Shown in pieces: positions 11,054-22,973 of a stretch of DNA of 64,000 nucleotides; within the stretch, counting starts at the first letter, position 1; every line of letters starts with the position of its first letter. Source of the DNA: Ottelia alismoides (lineage: Eukaryota > Streptophyta > Magnoliopsida > Alismatales > Hydrocharitaceae); NCBI GenBank assembly GCA_037367405.1, contig JAZKJV010010616.1, positions 273,501-337,500 of the forward strand. The letters run 5' to 3'. The position numbers and the translations under genes are program-made. The notes beneath the pieces are model-generated. The model was given only the letters and a program-made list of their open reading frames with translations. It did no database searches and was not told the origin of the DNA.

Positions 11054-13191
11054 CAACAAGATTTCATTTCAAAAAAGAATAAAGAAATAGATTCATGTGG
11101 CACCGGTGCGTGTTAACTTTCATGCATCTTGAAAATATAACACAATCCTTTTTAAACTGCTTTATGTTCAATTTTGGATACTGTATTTTAATAAAACTGT
11201 TATGCAAGATACTTTTTCTGCTTTAAGGTTTTTACAAATTTAGTACCCATTTTAAATTATATAAAGAAATATATAAAAAAGAAGGTAAAATTGACGTTAT
11301 ACTTGAATTGAACATAAAGACTTCTCTGGTTGGCCATGGAAATAAAGCCCACTACAAACATCCCAGCAGATAAGAATAGTAAATTTTTTTTCCATATTTG
11401 AGCGTGATATAATATCCTCCACATTAGCACTGGTTGGGCTGCCTCCATGCGTTCGAGAACGCATAATTTTATGTAAGTGCTTTAAGCTAGCACGAGAACA
11501 TGAAGATGGTCTAACATGGAACGCCCCAATGAATTACATGGAAAATCATGTTAATATACACCATACGCGTTGTATTCTTCATCTTCTTGTATTTCATTCG
11601 CCATTCTTGGTTGTAAAGCCCCTGTATGTCTCATTTCATTCTTGGTAATTCTAACCTTGACTCCAAATTTGCCTTGAACTCTGGTCGATTAGAATGCCAA
11701 TACTTCTTCATCTGATTGAAATACTTATGGGTTCTACTTTTGCTTTGAACTCTATTGGATTAGGATTTTAGTACTTCTCCGTCTGCTTGAAATGATTGTT
11801 TGTTCAATACAATTTGATAAAATTGTGAATAATTGTAGTTGCTTTGACAATGTCCCATCGAAAAAACAGGAAGGTGCACTATTTTTTAGAATTCTTTTAT
11901 GAATTGCCCATCAAAAGTGGCATGTCCAAAAAGGCTGAGGTTAGGATGGAAGTTTGGAGATCAATTATCAACTTCAATTCTACGTTCGGAAACAATGTGA
12001 CCCAGCACGATCCCATCTCGGATTATATTTATTATGGATGGAAATAAAGAGGTACTTTGCTATTTGTAAAAAAATAGTATGAAAAGAAGGTCCAGCTCCA
12101 AGTCCATATCCATGGGGACCTCGTGGCATACAACCACAATAACTCGAGCTTTCTAACTGTCCCCTTTTCTCTTTTTTTTTGAAAGCCTTGTGGAAGGACC
12201 AAAGAAAGGAATTTATGTTTCAAAGGATATACTGGCATGCATAACTTGGTACACAAAGTTATTCCATAAATGCACACGCTACATCAGTCCTAAGTTGGAA
12301 GTGCTTGTGGTAAAACTGATGCTTCTATGAATGTGTGATAAAGAAATAAATGTTGTCCAATTACAACCGACTAGATAATTGTATCTGTTGGCATTATAAG
12401 ATCACCTTTATCAAAAGAATTCTCGAGCAACCTGTCGAAAGTAGACCCATCATCGCATATTAGTATTAATGCAAAGAGGAGATCGAAAGATGCATTGATC
12501 ATTATATTTTGAGACAAATATTGCTTCCTATCATGATAAGCTCCCTCTTATCTTACATACATAAATGATTTGATGTGTCTCATTGTTGCACCTAGCATTC
12601 CCTAGTTAAGTCTATTTTGATAGTAAAATCAAATGCAATTCTGTATCATTATCCATTTTGTGATGTCGTTTGGGCCTTTAAATGTTGAAAGAATTATCAA
12701 TTAGACATGATTTTCTAATGTGTTGCAATGGAAGGAAACCAAATACATTATTTGAAAGTGGAGTAGGATTATTGTACTTGAGTAATGGTTATAATCTTGA
12801 AGCACTCGACTTTGTTGTTTATGGACAAAAGTGAAAAGGAATATTCCTGCTTGCTAAGTACTGGATGGACCTGAATGTCTCCAAAATTAGTTCAATATTT
12901 TAATTTGTTGTAAAAGTTACATACAATCTTTTGGTGAGACATATTACCATCTCATAAATGCACATACGAGTTCCAAGAGGTTTTGTGTTTAGAGGTAATC
13001 TATGCAAACTCGCCTAACATCATCTCCAACTAGGTGCATATCTCCTCACCCGTCTATTTATCAAGTTATATCACATGATAATGTCTATGCCTCCTCATCC
13101 AACTATGTATCAAGTTATTGAAGGTGAGGATTTGCTTTGTGCACATCACGAAAGCATGGAGATCACATCGTACTAAGTCGACTAGTCATAT
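11054..13191. other. Unassigned interval with one imperfect duplication
   Basis: No domain is recognised. An imperfect direct duplication of about 70-bp period occurs at roughly 11668-11795: TTTGAACTCT, GATTAG and CTTGAAAT-type blocks appear twice in the same order. The rest is moderately AT-rich and may be intronic or intergenic host DNA or old unrecognisable repeats. Confidence 0.35.
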
Positions 13192-15165
13192 TGTTGGACT
13201 TGCAAGTCCTTGTTGATCCATTAATGTAATAAAAGTTATTGGTTTATCATGTCCATCTCAAATGAAATGAATGAATGAATGTGAATGCACTTTACTATTA
13301 AGGTCCCTTTGTACTATTACAGTTATGTAACATGGTCATTTTGAATACCATGCAGTTGTGAGGACACAGCTAACTTCAAACATGTGATATTCAATACAGA
13401 CATCTAGTCTGAGAAAGAGATGACTATCTTTCTCTAAAGATCGATTTCCAACCGACTTCTTGATACATGTCCTCTACACAAGAATGGAGATCCAGAAGTG
13501 TTGGAATAATCAAGTCAAAGAGTTAACATGATGAGGTCGAGATAACACAAGACCTGAATTGTAACTTCCACGATCATGCACACATCCTTTGACCTGAGAT
13601 AGATATGCGTCTATATGCTTGAGTATGCACATTTGACAGATCAATAGGTTGGTGACATTGCTAAGGTCCATATACCGACGTATTGGTGTGCATATGAAGC
13701 CATGTGAGATGTATGATTTCTTGAAGGAATCATACAAGCTCATAGTTGATTAGTTGGGAGACATATCTCACTCATGAGATGATTTGAGGTCAAAATGAAT
13801 TCCATGCATGGTCGTCTTATTTATGAAATAAGACACGGATTCGAGATATTAATATATGCTTTTAAAAAGTATATGATTAATATTGTCACCTAATTATCAA
13901 ATGAGAAATATATTGATATAATCCGAAAAGATAGTCAAAACAGGATTTAAACTTTAGATTTATCAAAGTCTTCTTGTGTGAAGGATGAATGGGTATTGGA
14001 ATTGCTTAGGGTTAAATCTATCATGATAAATCATTTACCATGATAGTTCCAATCTGAGGGAGTGATGAAATGTGATGGATTTTAGTGACTCCATTTGGCT
14101 AGATGATTTTTGATTTAATTGGATTAAAGCACAATTCATTTTAATCCAAATTATGATTCCAATTCTATTTTCAATGTCCAAATGTTGGAAAATAAAAATG
14201 GTCATGGAAATGAAAACGTACAAGCTCCTTGAGATCATTTCTTAGCTCTAAATGCTTTTAATATGATTTGAAATGGTCAAGGAATCTAGATTCATCTCAT
14301 CAAAGTTTTCTTGAGCTAACATAGAATGGCTTGCATTTCGTTGAGCTCACTTAGAGTGTAAAGGGTTCCATTCAAACTCGATTAATAAGAGTGTATCAAT
14401 TTCAAGATAAATGGTCTAAACCCTGAAATTGGATTGATATCCATATTTCAAGTCACTATACATGGATAGTATGGTCTCCCCAATATTGTCTCAAAATATC
14501 TGCATTTGTATCTCATGAGTCCTAACTGGATTAAGATTCGTACTTATTGATGTTAATGTTGTAATAATAATAATTATAATTACATAAGGATAATTTTGTG
14601 AATAAGGTTTGCAATTATAACTCATTAGTTAATGTGAATAGTGATTCAAAATAATTAACATTGATATGGATATGATTCATATGAATATTTATGACAATAT
14701 TATTTGCATAATATTGAAGGCATGAAATTATGTGAATTTGATTCACATTAATTTTGTAGAAGTAAATTATATTTACAATTTTTTGTACTCATGAATATGA
14801 CTCATAAGCTTTATGGATTAATTTCATAATTTTTCCAATATTGATAATAGGATTATCAAGTTAATTAGTTAATGGATAATTAATTGAATTAGGACTCAAA
14901 AGTTGTTGCTTATTTTGCTGTCATTTAATTTATATTAATAGAAGATAAAAAGAGAGATAACCCTTATTGAATTAGGACCTACTCTTAGATCTTGATTTAG
15001 AATCCAAGGGACTACAACACACACGATGGACGTGTGGTGTAATTATAAAAGGATAACAAGGCTCTCTCTTTTGCAACACTTTTTTGAAGAGAAATACTCC
15101 CTTAGAATTTTGCATCCCTTGACATACAAGAGTCTTGAGAGTTTCCATCTCTCACACGCCTCTTC
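13192..15165 (+). mobile_element. Truncated Ty1/copia LTR (copy 3)
   Basis: The sequence starts TGTTGGACTTGCAAGTCC and follows the order of the copia LTRs at 4470 and 20479: the ATGAATGAATG block, TTGACAGATCAATAGGTTG, CCATGCATGGTCGTC, the palindromes around GATTCACAT, and a TATA region. Similarity fades after about 15165, so the 3' fifth is missing. It is more diverged than the other two copies, suggesting an older insertion. No coding region belongs to it. Confidence 0.65.
15043..15052 (+). promoter_or_regulatory. TATA-like box of copia LTR 3
   Basis: TTATAAAAGG followed by a CT-rich stretch, matching the position of the TATA boxes in the two related LTRs. Confidence 0.45.
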
Positions 15166-15554
15166 TGTTGCCTAATGAAATCATGATTCATTAATGTTTC
15201 TATCTACTTTTGTCTTAAAACCATTAATAAATAAATGCAAATATGCATTAATATTCATTTTTTATCAGAATAATATTCATGAATAAAAACTCATTTTTAT
15301 GCATTAAAAAGATATAAAAAATAAGAAAAATAAAAATAAATAAAAAATAAAGTAGAATGTAAATATGTATATATTGATCGGATGGCTTAGAAAAATATAA
15401 ATATAAACGTAATATATATATATTTATATAACCTAACCTGCAAGACCATGTCAACATGACTTGGTCGATAAAACAATAAAGCAGTGGGAGATAAGGAAGA
15501 AAATACAAAAATAACTAACCATGCACATTACACATTAATTCAATTTATTTATTA

Positions 15555-15621
15555 GACACACACACACACACACAATCTTCACACACACACACACACACAC
15601 GCACACACACACACACACACA
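15555..15621. repeat. (AC)n microsatellite, interrupted
   Basis: Two long runs of alternating CA separated by a short ATCTTC interruption. Confidence 0.95.
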
Positions 15622-16467
15622 TAATTTTCACTAAGCTCTTCACCTTTGTGTATATAAAAATATGTATACAAATATAAAACTAAAAAATTTCCAACATGTA
15701 AATATGCAAGTAAACGTACTTTTAAATTGTCAATTTCCAAACTTCTGAACCTCATAACTTCGTCGCAAATCTAATTTTCACCCTACTTACCTATAAATTT
15801 CAAGTTATAAAATCCTCTAATTAATTAAGGTGATTTCATTAAAAATTGAGTTTATTTTCAAAAAAATCGATTTTTGGACCTAATGATAACTAGGTTCCTA
15901 AGCTGTTGAATTTATTTTGTATGTACTATTTATAGTACAATTGATTTAGATTTTATTATTATTTTGTTTATATTTTAGTTTATTTATAAAATAAAACTAA
16001 AAAATAAAATATATATTTAATATTTAAAATAAATATAAAACATCTAAAAAATTAAAAATGAATTGTATTGTATATACTTGTATTTATTAGTATATGTAAT
16101 ATAAATTATTAAAATCTAAAAAAATTCACACAAACCCTATTTATTATTATATAAATTAATAAAATCTAAAAATAGTATCTTATCTATTAAAATATTGAAT
16201 TGAATATATAGATATTATTTATAAGGTATATTATATATTTATTTATTGATATTTTATTTATAACCATAAATTTATTACTTATATAGGTAAATCATACCAT
16301 AATTTAGATAATTTAATTATCCATAATTTTTGTTTCTACATTTTTTTTCAGAATAATGATATTTGCTATTGATTATGTAATTTAAAATGCATTTTTGCTC
16401 TTGGAAATTATGTGGTCCTGACACGTGTCAGCACCACAATTGTCTTCCCCAAAAAGTAGTCTGTTGT
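15622..16467. other. AT-rich interval without recognised genes
   Basis: Strongly AT-rich DNA between the microsatellite and the solo LTR. No open frame or domain is supported. Confidence 0.5.
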
Positions 16468-16472
16468 GTAAC
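16468..16472. repeat. Target-site duplication GTAAC (left copy)
   Basis: GTAAC at 16468-16472 is repeated exactly at 20423-20427, on the two sides of the solo LTR. Five bases is the usual duplication length for Ty3/gypsy integration. Confidence 0.85.
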
Positions 16473-17716
16473 TGATGAATATCGTATTCATCATGTTAAA
16501 ATTGGTAAATTAGGCTCTGTTCTCCCAAATACACATGCATTTGATAATTAATGTAGTATCGTTAGCATTCATACATTTGTAAATAATATTCGCATTCCAT
16601 CCATCATGCATAATTGCATAATGTGTAAATTGGCCTAGAAATCTACTAACTTATTATATTTTTTAGTTAATCCATCCTAACTTAAATTTACCCCAATCCA
16701 CCTCCATTGTATAGATATTACTAACAAGAATAAATAAAAAATATAAAAAATTACTAACTCAAATAAGTGCCAAATAATCCAAAAGTCTAATTTTACATCT
16801 GACAGACTAAAATACGGATATCTTCCTCATACAATGTCTGATTTTGGTCTATTTACTTTTAAAGTACTTCATTTTTCAATACCTTCAAAACAAGACCAAT
16901 TTCGTAAAATACAAAGCTTATTTGTGAACGTTGGGTTTTGGGCTTCTTTTGCTATTTTGACTTGAGTTTTTATGTACATAATTAAGCCTTTTAATTTTAG
17001 TCCTTCTTCATTTTTGTTCTTTGATGAAAGTTTTATTAAAGGGTATAAAAATTCAAATCTAGATCAATATTGAAATCAAAGAAACTAACGGAGTCCAGGT
17101 ATCCGTTGCGAGTATGTATAAAAGTCTCGTATATCATACTCCTATTTTATTTTCCTATTTTATTATTTATTAAAAATTGAAAAAAAAATTAGATTAGCAT
17201 GTAATTAATTTTCTTGTATTTTTTATATTTTTTCTAGATTTTTTCCCTCTTTTAAACCACTAAAATAATTAAAAAATCCCCAAAGTAGGTTTTCTATAGA
17301 CATAGAGACCACCAAAAATTCCACTCCACACATATGACTTTTTATGCTCATGGATCCTTCATTAAAGTTATAGATCTCATTGAGACGAACAACTTTCGTG
17401 AAGGAAATGTTTGAATCCGAGATGTCATTCTATCCTCTCTTTTAATTTTTTGAAATTTTTGGGTGACATGTGGCAACCCCTGGGCATGCCTTGTGGCATC
17501 CCCACCTTCTCTCTCTTCTCTCATCTCCCCCACCACATGTGCCCGCACGTGCCTCCATCCTCAGCGCACGTACGCAGTACGTGACCTGCTCCCTCCCCTT
17601 CCTTCGTGAACTGCCACCCCCAGCCGTTTCTCCTCCGCCACTCATAACGGCTACCTCCTCACCAGCCGCCCTCGCCGGCTGTTACTACCTACGTGTAACA
17701 CCCCACCTCTCCCTCC

Positions 17717-17725
17717 TATATAAAT
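17717..17725 (+). promoter_or_regulatory. TATA box of solo LTR F
   Basis: TATATAAAT in a CT-rich setting (CTCCCTCC upstream, CCTCCCCTCGCAGCC downstream). It sits in the GC-rich core of the LTR, as do the TATA boxes in the LTRs of B and C. Confidence 0.65.
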
Positions 17726-18697
17726 CCTCCCCTCGCAGCCATCAGCTCCATCCACCATTATAAAGAGTTACGAGGCTCGGCTTCCTCCTCCTCAAGGTGA
17801 TAGTACGAGGTGCGAGTCGAAGGCGAGGACTACCCATCTTTCTTCATGGTGAGATCCAAAGCTCTCTGAGATTTTCTGCTACAGCTTTAAGACCTGCAAC
17901 GCTTCATGTAAGATTCACCCTTCCATTGGAGAAAACAACCCCGGGCTGAGCCTCACTCTGGCCGACCGCACACATGTAATCTCCTTCTGAATGCTCTCCT
18001 CGTTTCTCCTCCTCCTTCTTCCATCTCTCTACTCGCTTTTCTCTACTACCTGCACTCTAGCCCTCTTTCCATGATCTGAAAACCCAAATTTAAACCACCC
18101 CAAAACTGCACCTGCCTACCATCTCCACCAACCTTCCTTTTTGCTTATGTTCTACCTTGATAACCTCCCACCTCTGGTGATTTACACTGGAGCATCAACT
18201 CCCAATCCTTCACCTTACACAGGAGTCACCCGTTCCTAATTTTATTTGTATTTCATGTGAAGAACCAAGATTTATACCTGAGATTTTGAGACCCATTTCG
18301 GGTGGACAATTGAAGACTGGAAACAATTGAATCTCGAGCACAAACATCATCTCCTGAACTCTAGCAAAACCCGACCCAAGACCACTTCTGATTTTGCTGG
18401 ATCTACATAATTCTGACATCCGATTCCAATCCATCAGTATCCACTTTCCTCTTCGATTAAGCATCACATATCAGAAGTTTTCAACTACTCTGTGCTAAAC
18501 CCAAATCTAGCCTTGCGAATCACGTTGTTTCCCTTTGTCAACACGGAACTAATTCCATTTCACCATGTTACTTCCCAAATCAATAAGTTCATTCTCTTAA
18601 TTTGGAATGGAATAGAACTCGTGTTTACATTTTCAACTACCAATCATTGCCTTCTAATTTATTCGGTTGGGAATATTTGATTAAGCATACCACTTGT

Positions 18698-18699
<2 letters not shown>

Positions 18700-18769
<70 letters not shown>
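18700..18769. repeat. (AT)n microsatellite, about 35 units
   Basis: An uninterrupted alternating AT tract inside solo LTR F. It probably expanded after insertion. Open frames overlapping it are artefacts. Confidence 0.97.
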
Positions 18770-18772
<3 letters not shown>

Positions 18773-20422
18773 CTGTGGACCTTTCTGATGCAACCAAATT
18801 TGTAGCTTCTCCATTTAATTTGAGATATGAAATCATAACCCATACAATTGATGAGTGAAAATCGGGTTTCTTTGCAACATCCACAGATAATATGCACCAC
18901 CCAAGTTACACTACTTTCATTCAATCTAGAAATTTCAATAGTTCGTGCTCTGATATGTATTTTGTTGTTGATCTGTGCTGATACATGAACTAAATATTGA
19001 TCAAATATGCTTGTGATTCCACTCGAAGCGAGAAAGAAAACTGATATTTGCAAACCATATCTGTCTTTGGAGCCGTGGGATCCAGATCCTCCTCTACATT
19101 CTGATCAAAGTTGCAGAGACATTTCTCCTTAGAACTGTTGTGACCATACCATTTCTGACTAGCAATTAGCAACTATATTCATCGACCATCGCCGAGCCGT
19201 TCTGTACTGCCTCAACCGGCCCATCTACACCACTCTACCTTGTCCTCCAGGCTTCTTCTCCAGGCGAGCGAACCACTGCATGAGGATCTTCCAGCAACCT
19301 CCTCTTCTCTGGCATCCTGTCGTGTGTTGACCGAACCACTCGCCATCAACCCTTGCTTCCTCAGCCTGCTGCCCACCCTCACCGACCACCTGGGGGCTCT
19401 ACATGTGAGAATCACGTGATCTGGGGGGAAACTTCCATCAGCCCCCCAAAGATTACTTGTATACGCCAAAGCCCCCTAGTTGACGTCATCGCCACGTGAG
19501 CGGTACATAACGTGTGGAAAATTTTGCCAAAACCCCTATAGGTTTTGCAAATTACAGATAAGTCCTCCAGGGACTCTTTTGAAGAAAAATAATCATTTTT
19601 ATTACATTTTAGTCTCCGTTATTTCATCTTGTCATAACTTTCTCGTGCGAACTTTGTTTTGAGCGTATGATATGTCGATTTGAAGCATTTTCCATGATCT
19701 CTCAAATTATATATCTTGTGGACCGATCAAGAACATTTATTGATGATGAATAATTAAGGAACATTTTAATTCATGTTAGAAATTTACATATTTATACCCT
19801 TCTTAACTGAGAAGATCATTGACGTTATTTGTCGGGGATTAAGTGTGAGGACCTGAATTTATTTGAATCTCTTACATTGGTATTGATATTCTTGAAGATT
19901 CAAATTTTGCAGGGGATTAATTAAGATTTCTTCCTCCAATATTATTGATGATTATTTGATGGATTGAATCATAGAAAATCTGTGGCCATATATTCTGCTT
20001 CTAAATATTATGAGTTTCGATTGATCTATTTACCTGACACACTAGGATTGAGTTGGTTATATCTAGATTTAACATCTATTGATCTGTGATTTAGTTTTTT
20101 GAGGATTAATTGATCAATCACATTGCGGAATTAAATTGTATCACATATCCTGAATTCATCCGCTCTGTTTAAATTTTCTTTGCATTGCATCATTAGCATA
20201 TTTTCTCCTTATTCTTCGACACAACAAATAACTTAGCAACTAAGTAATAACTTAATTTAAAACCACATAACTAAAAATCACAATCCCCTGTGTTCGACCT
20301 TGGTACACTTTCCAAGTTAAAAATAATCAACAATATTCAAAGATTGTGGTTTTTGTTGAAACGTTTTTCGTCTCCTTTACTACAATTCCTAATTATTAAA
20401 GAGGCTGATTTTAAGTTCATCA

Positions 20423-20427
20423 GTAAC
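20423..20427. repeat. Target-site duplication GTAAC (right copy)
   Basis: An exact match to 16468-16472 on the other side of solo LTR F. Confidence 0.85.
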
Positions 20428-20478
20428 CGACCCCATGTTCACTGATTTATAAAGCCTTCGATCTGCAACATATCCTTG

Positions 20479-22955
20479 TGTTAGCCATGTGAGCCCAAGG
20501 CGAACCACTCCTACAATAAGTGACACTGTAATGTTTGATTTATCAATAAACATTGTTGGTTTATTTCACTCATGCCTAAGATTAATTGAATGAATGAACT
20601 ATGAGGCCTCTTGGTACAATTAGGATTATGTACCTTGGCCATCTTGATGATCATAGAATTGTGGATTCAAGTGTTGGATCATGGAGGCTGGTGCTTGGAT
20701 GAATATCTAAGTAGTTAGGTTGAGGACTCATCAAGTACCATAAAATGATTATTAAGAGACAATCTCCAGTCTGAGTAGGATATGGAAATCCATTCTCTTT
20801 TGGCTGATATCTAAGTGACCTTTTGATGCAAGTCCTCTACATAGGAATAGATATTTAGAGGTGTCAGATTAGTTAGATCAAAGAGTTGGCTTAACAAGAG
20901 CGAGATAACTAAGTCCTATGTAAAATACTATCAGAATATAGGCATTCATCCTCTAACCAGAGACAAATGTATTGCTATCTCTATGAGGATGTATATTTGG
21001 TAGACCGATAGGTTGATGGCCTAATCAAGGTCTATACATCAACGAGCTGTTTGTGCATATGAGGGCATATGAGTAATACAATATCTAAATGGGATCATAC
21101 AGTTTCACTTGTGAATCGGAAGGCATGAGCTCACTCGTGAAGTATTGGGATTGATCAAATTCCATGCATGGTCATCTTGCTTCAGAAACATGATAAGAAT
21201 TTGTAGGTATGATATACGTTTTTGGAAAGCATATGATCGATATCAACTCCCAATGACCGAATGAGAAACTTAATGATCGAACCCTGAAGATGATAATATA
21301 AATTGATCTATATCTTCTGGTTTATTATAGGTCTTCCAGTATGCAGGATGTACAAGTAATAGAAATACCTGAGGGTGATAGGAACATAAACAATTGTGTA
21401 ACCATGACGCTTCCATTCCAAGGCAGTGATGAAATAGGTATGGATTTTAGTGACTCATCCTATTAGATAAGTGATCTGATCTTAGTACAAATGTTGGAGT
21501 TGATCTGAATGTGATTCAGATGCAATATGAAGATTAGATCTATGGCCTTGATTTAATCAAGCATCTATAAGAGGTCCCTGAGATCTGGATTAGAGACGTG
21601 ATCTCAATATCCAAGTCACTATATATGGAATGCACAATCACAATGTCTTTATCTCTAAGTATCTGCGGAGAAAGCGCATTATTATTGAAAGAGTTCAAGA
21701 ATGATACTAATGGTAAAACTATATCCGAGCTATATGAAATGGATAATTAAATGTGATTTAATTATCATGAATAATGTGAATTTTATTCATATTATTTAGA
21801 TGCAAGAGAATGATGATCCAATATAATTAAATGCGACTTAATTATTATGGATAAGAATAATGTGGATATCATATCAATATTATTCATATATATATATATA
21901 TATATATTAAAATATGATTTATAATATATAAGAGAAAGCTATTTGTAAATAACATTTACAAGTTAAATGTTGATGTGAATTGGATTCACATTGAACGATA
22001 CTTAAAAATGTAACCTACATTTCATTTTGGGTTGTGAATGTGATTCACAAATTTCCAATGGCATGATTGCAATGTTCACAATATAAATTGGATTTATTTT
22101 TGTGAAATAAGTTACAACAAAAGTTGTTGTGAATCTTGGAGATATTCATGGAATATGAGAATCCATGAAATAGGAAAGGTGGATCCACCTTCTATAAGAG
22201 AAGGGTGGATGACCACAATTCCTATATGGAATGTGTGGCCGTCCACTCCTCCTATGGAAGGAGGCTTGCATCCTTTCTGTTTTATCCAAGGTAAATCGAT
22301 TTAATGTAAATTAATATATATTGATTATTATTTAATATATTAAATTTAAATTAATTAATTTTGTTGTGTTTTCAACAGCAAAATCATGGTCATTTAAAGA
22401 AATACAAATCAATGTGAACCATTGGATTTGTGTCGTATATGGATTGGGATCTATGGAATCCCAAAATATTATATAAGGAGAGGTAACCATAGCTCTTCTT
22501 TACAAACTCCAATAGCATCTTTCTCTCTCCAAGTAGCCGTCCACTTAGAAACCCTAGAGAGTCTGTCCTCGACGCAACACCATTGTGTCACCACCTCGAC
22601 TACTCGTGCATCTTAGTCACCTTTGATGCACCTCGATAATGGAGAAGATGTTGGATCTTGTAAGATGAGATCAGGAGATTCACTGCTTGGATCAACACTT
22701 TGGATTGTGAGAAGCACGTGGTTCGTCATCATGCTCGCATGCACCTCTCCATTCGGATTGGACTTGAGATAAGAGGCCTCTTACGTTAGAGACTATGATT
22801 ACATCCACGCTTCAAGAGGTTATCCTTATTATTGTATGTGGTTTGATGAAGCAATCCAAGAAATGTTCTTGGATCTTCATGTAAAATTTCAATTCTGCTA
22901 CACCAAACAACTAGTGTGACTAGTCGCTCCGATCGCATATGATGTGATCTTTACA
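20479..22955 (+). mobile_element. 5' LTR of Ty1/copia element D
   Basis: A 2.48-kb LTR starting TGTTAGCCATGTGAGCCC and ending TTTACA, followed after two bases by a degenerate tRNA-Met primer site. It is collinear with the solo LTRs at 4470 and 13192. A TATA box lies at 22470. It is the left end of a copia element that continues through a 1.7-kb leader into gag at 24692; the rest of the element lies at 43695-46311, beyond the nested element A. The 3' LTR is not in the window. The LTR carries several perfect palindromes with three-base loops. Confidence 0.8.
22470..22477 (+). promoter_or_regulatory. TATA box of copia 5' LTR
   Basis: TATATAAG lies at the place equivalent to CTATAAATAG in the solo LTR at 4470-6971, about 480 bp before the LTR end. 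Confidence 0.6.
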
Positions 22956-22957
22956 CT

Positions 22958-22973
22958 TTGTTGTAAGAGCCTT
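22958..22973 (+). promoter_or_regulatory. Primer binding site of copia element D (tRNA-Met type, degenerate)
   Basis: TTGTTGTAAGAGCCTT directly follows the LTR. The usual plant copia site is TTGGTATCAGAGCC, complementary to initiator tRNA-Met; three of these fourteen positions are changed here. Its position beside the LTR end supports the call. Confidence 0.6.

Larger units (their letters stand above)
16473..20422 (+). mobile_element. Solo LTR of an Athila-type retrotransposon (element F)
   Basis: A 3.95-kb LTR in plus orientation. It begins with the palindromic tip (TGATGAATA, three bases, TATTCATCA) shared with elements C and E and ends TTCATCA. Between these ends it has an AT-rich first third, a GC-rich core with a TATA box, a block of AAACCCCTATAGG and TTTGCAAATTACAG type near 19530, and CCCCTGTGTTCGACC near 20286-20300. 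The same order is seen, in reverse orientation, in the LTRs of A. A perfect GTAAC duplication flanks it, so both borders are firm and the solo LTR arose by recombination within one element. It contains a long (AT)n tract. No protein is encoded. Confidence 0.85.

Noticed and set aside
18602..19053. Frames made of alternating isoleucine and tyrosine
   Set aside because: Translation of the (AT)n microsatellite.
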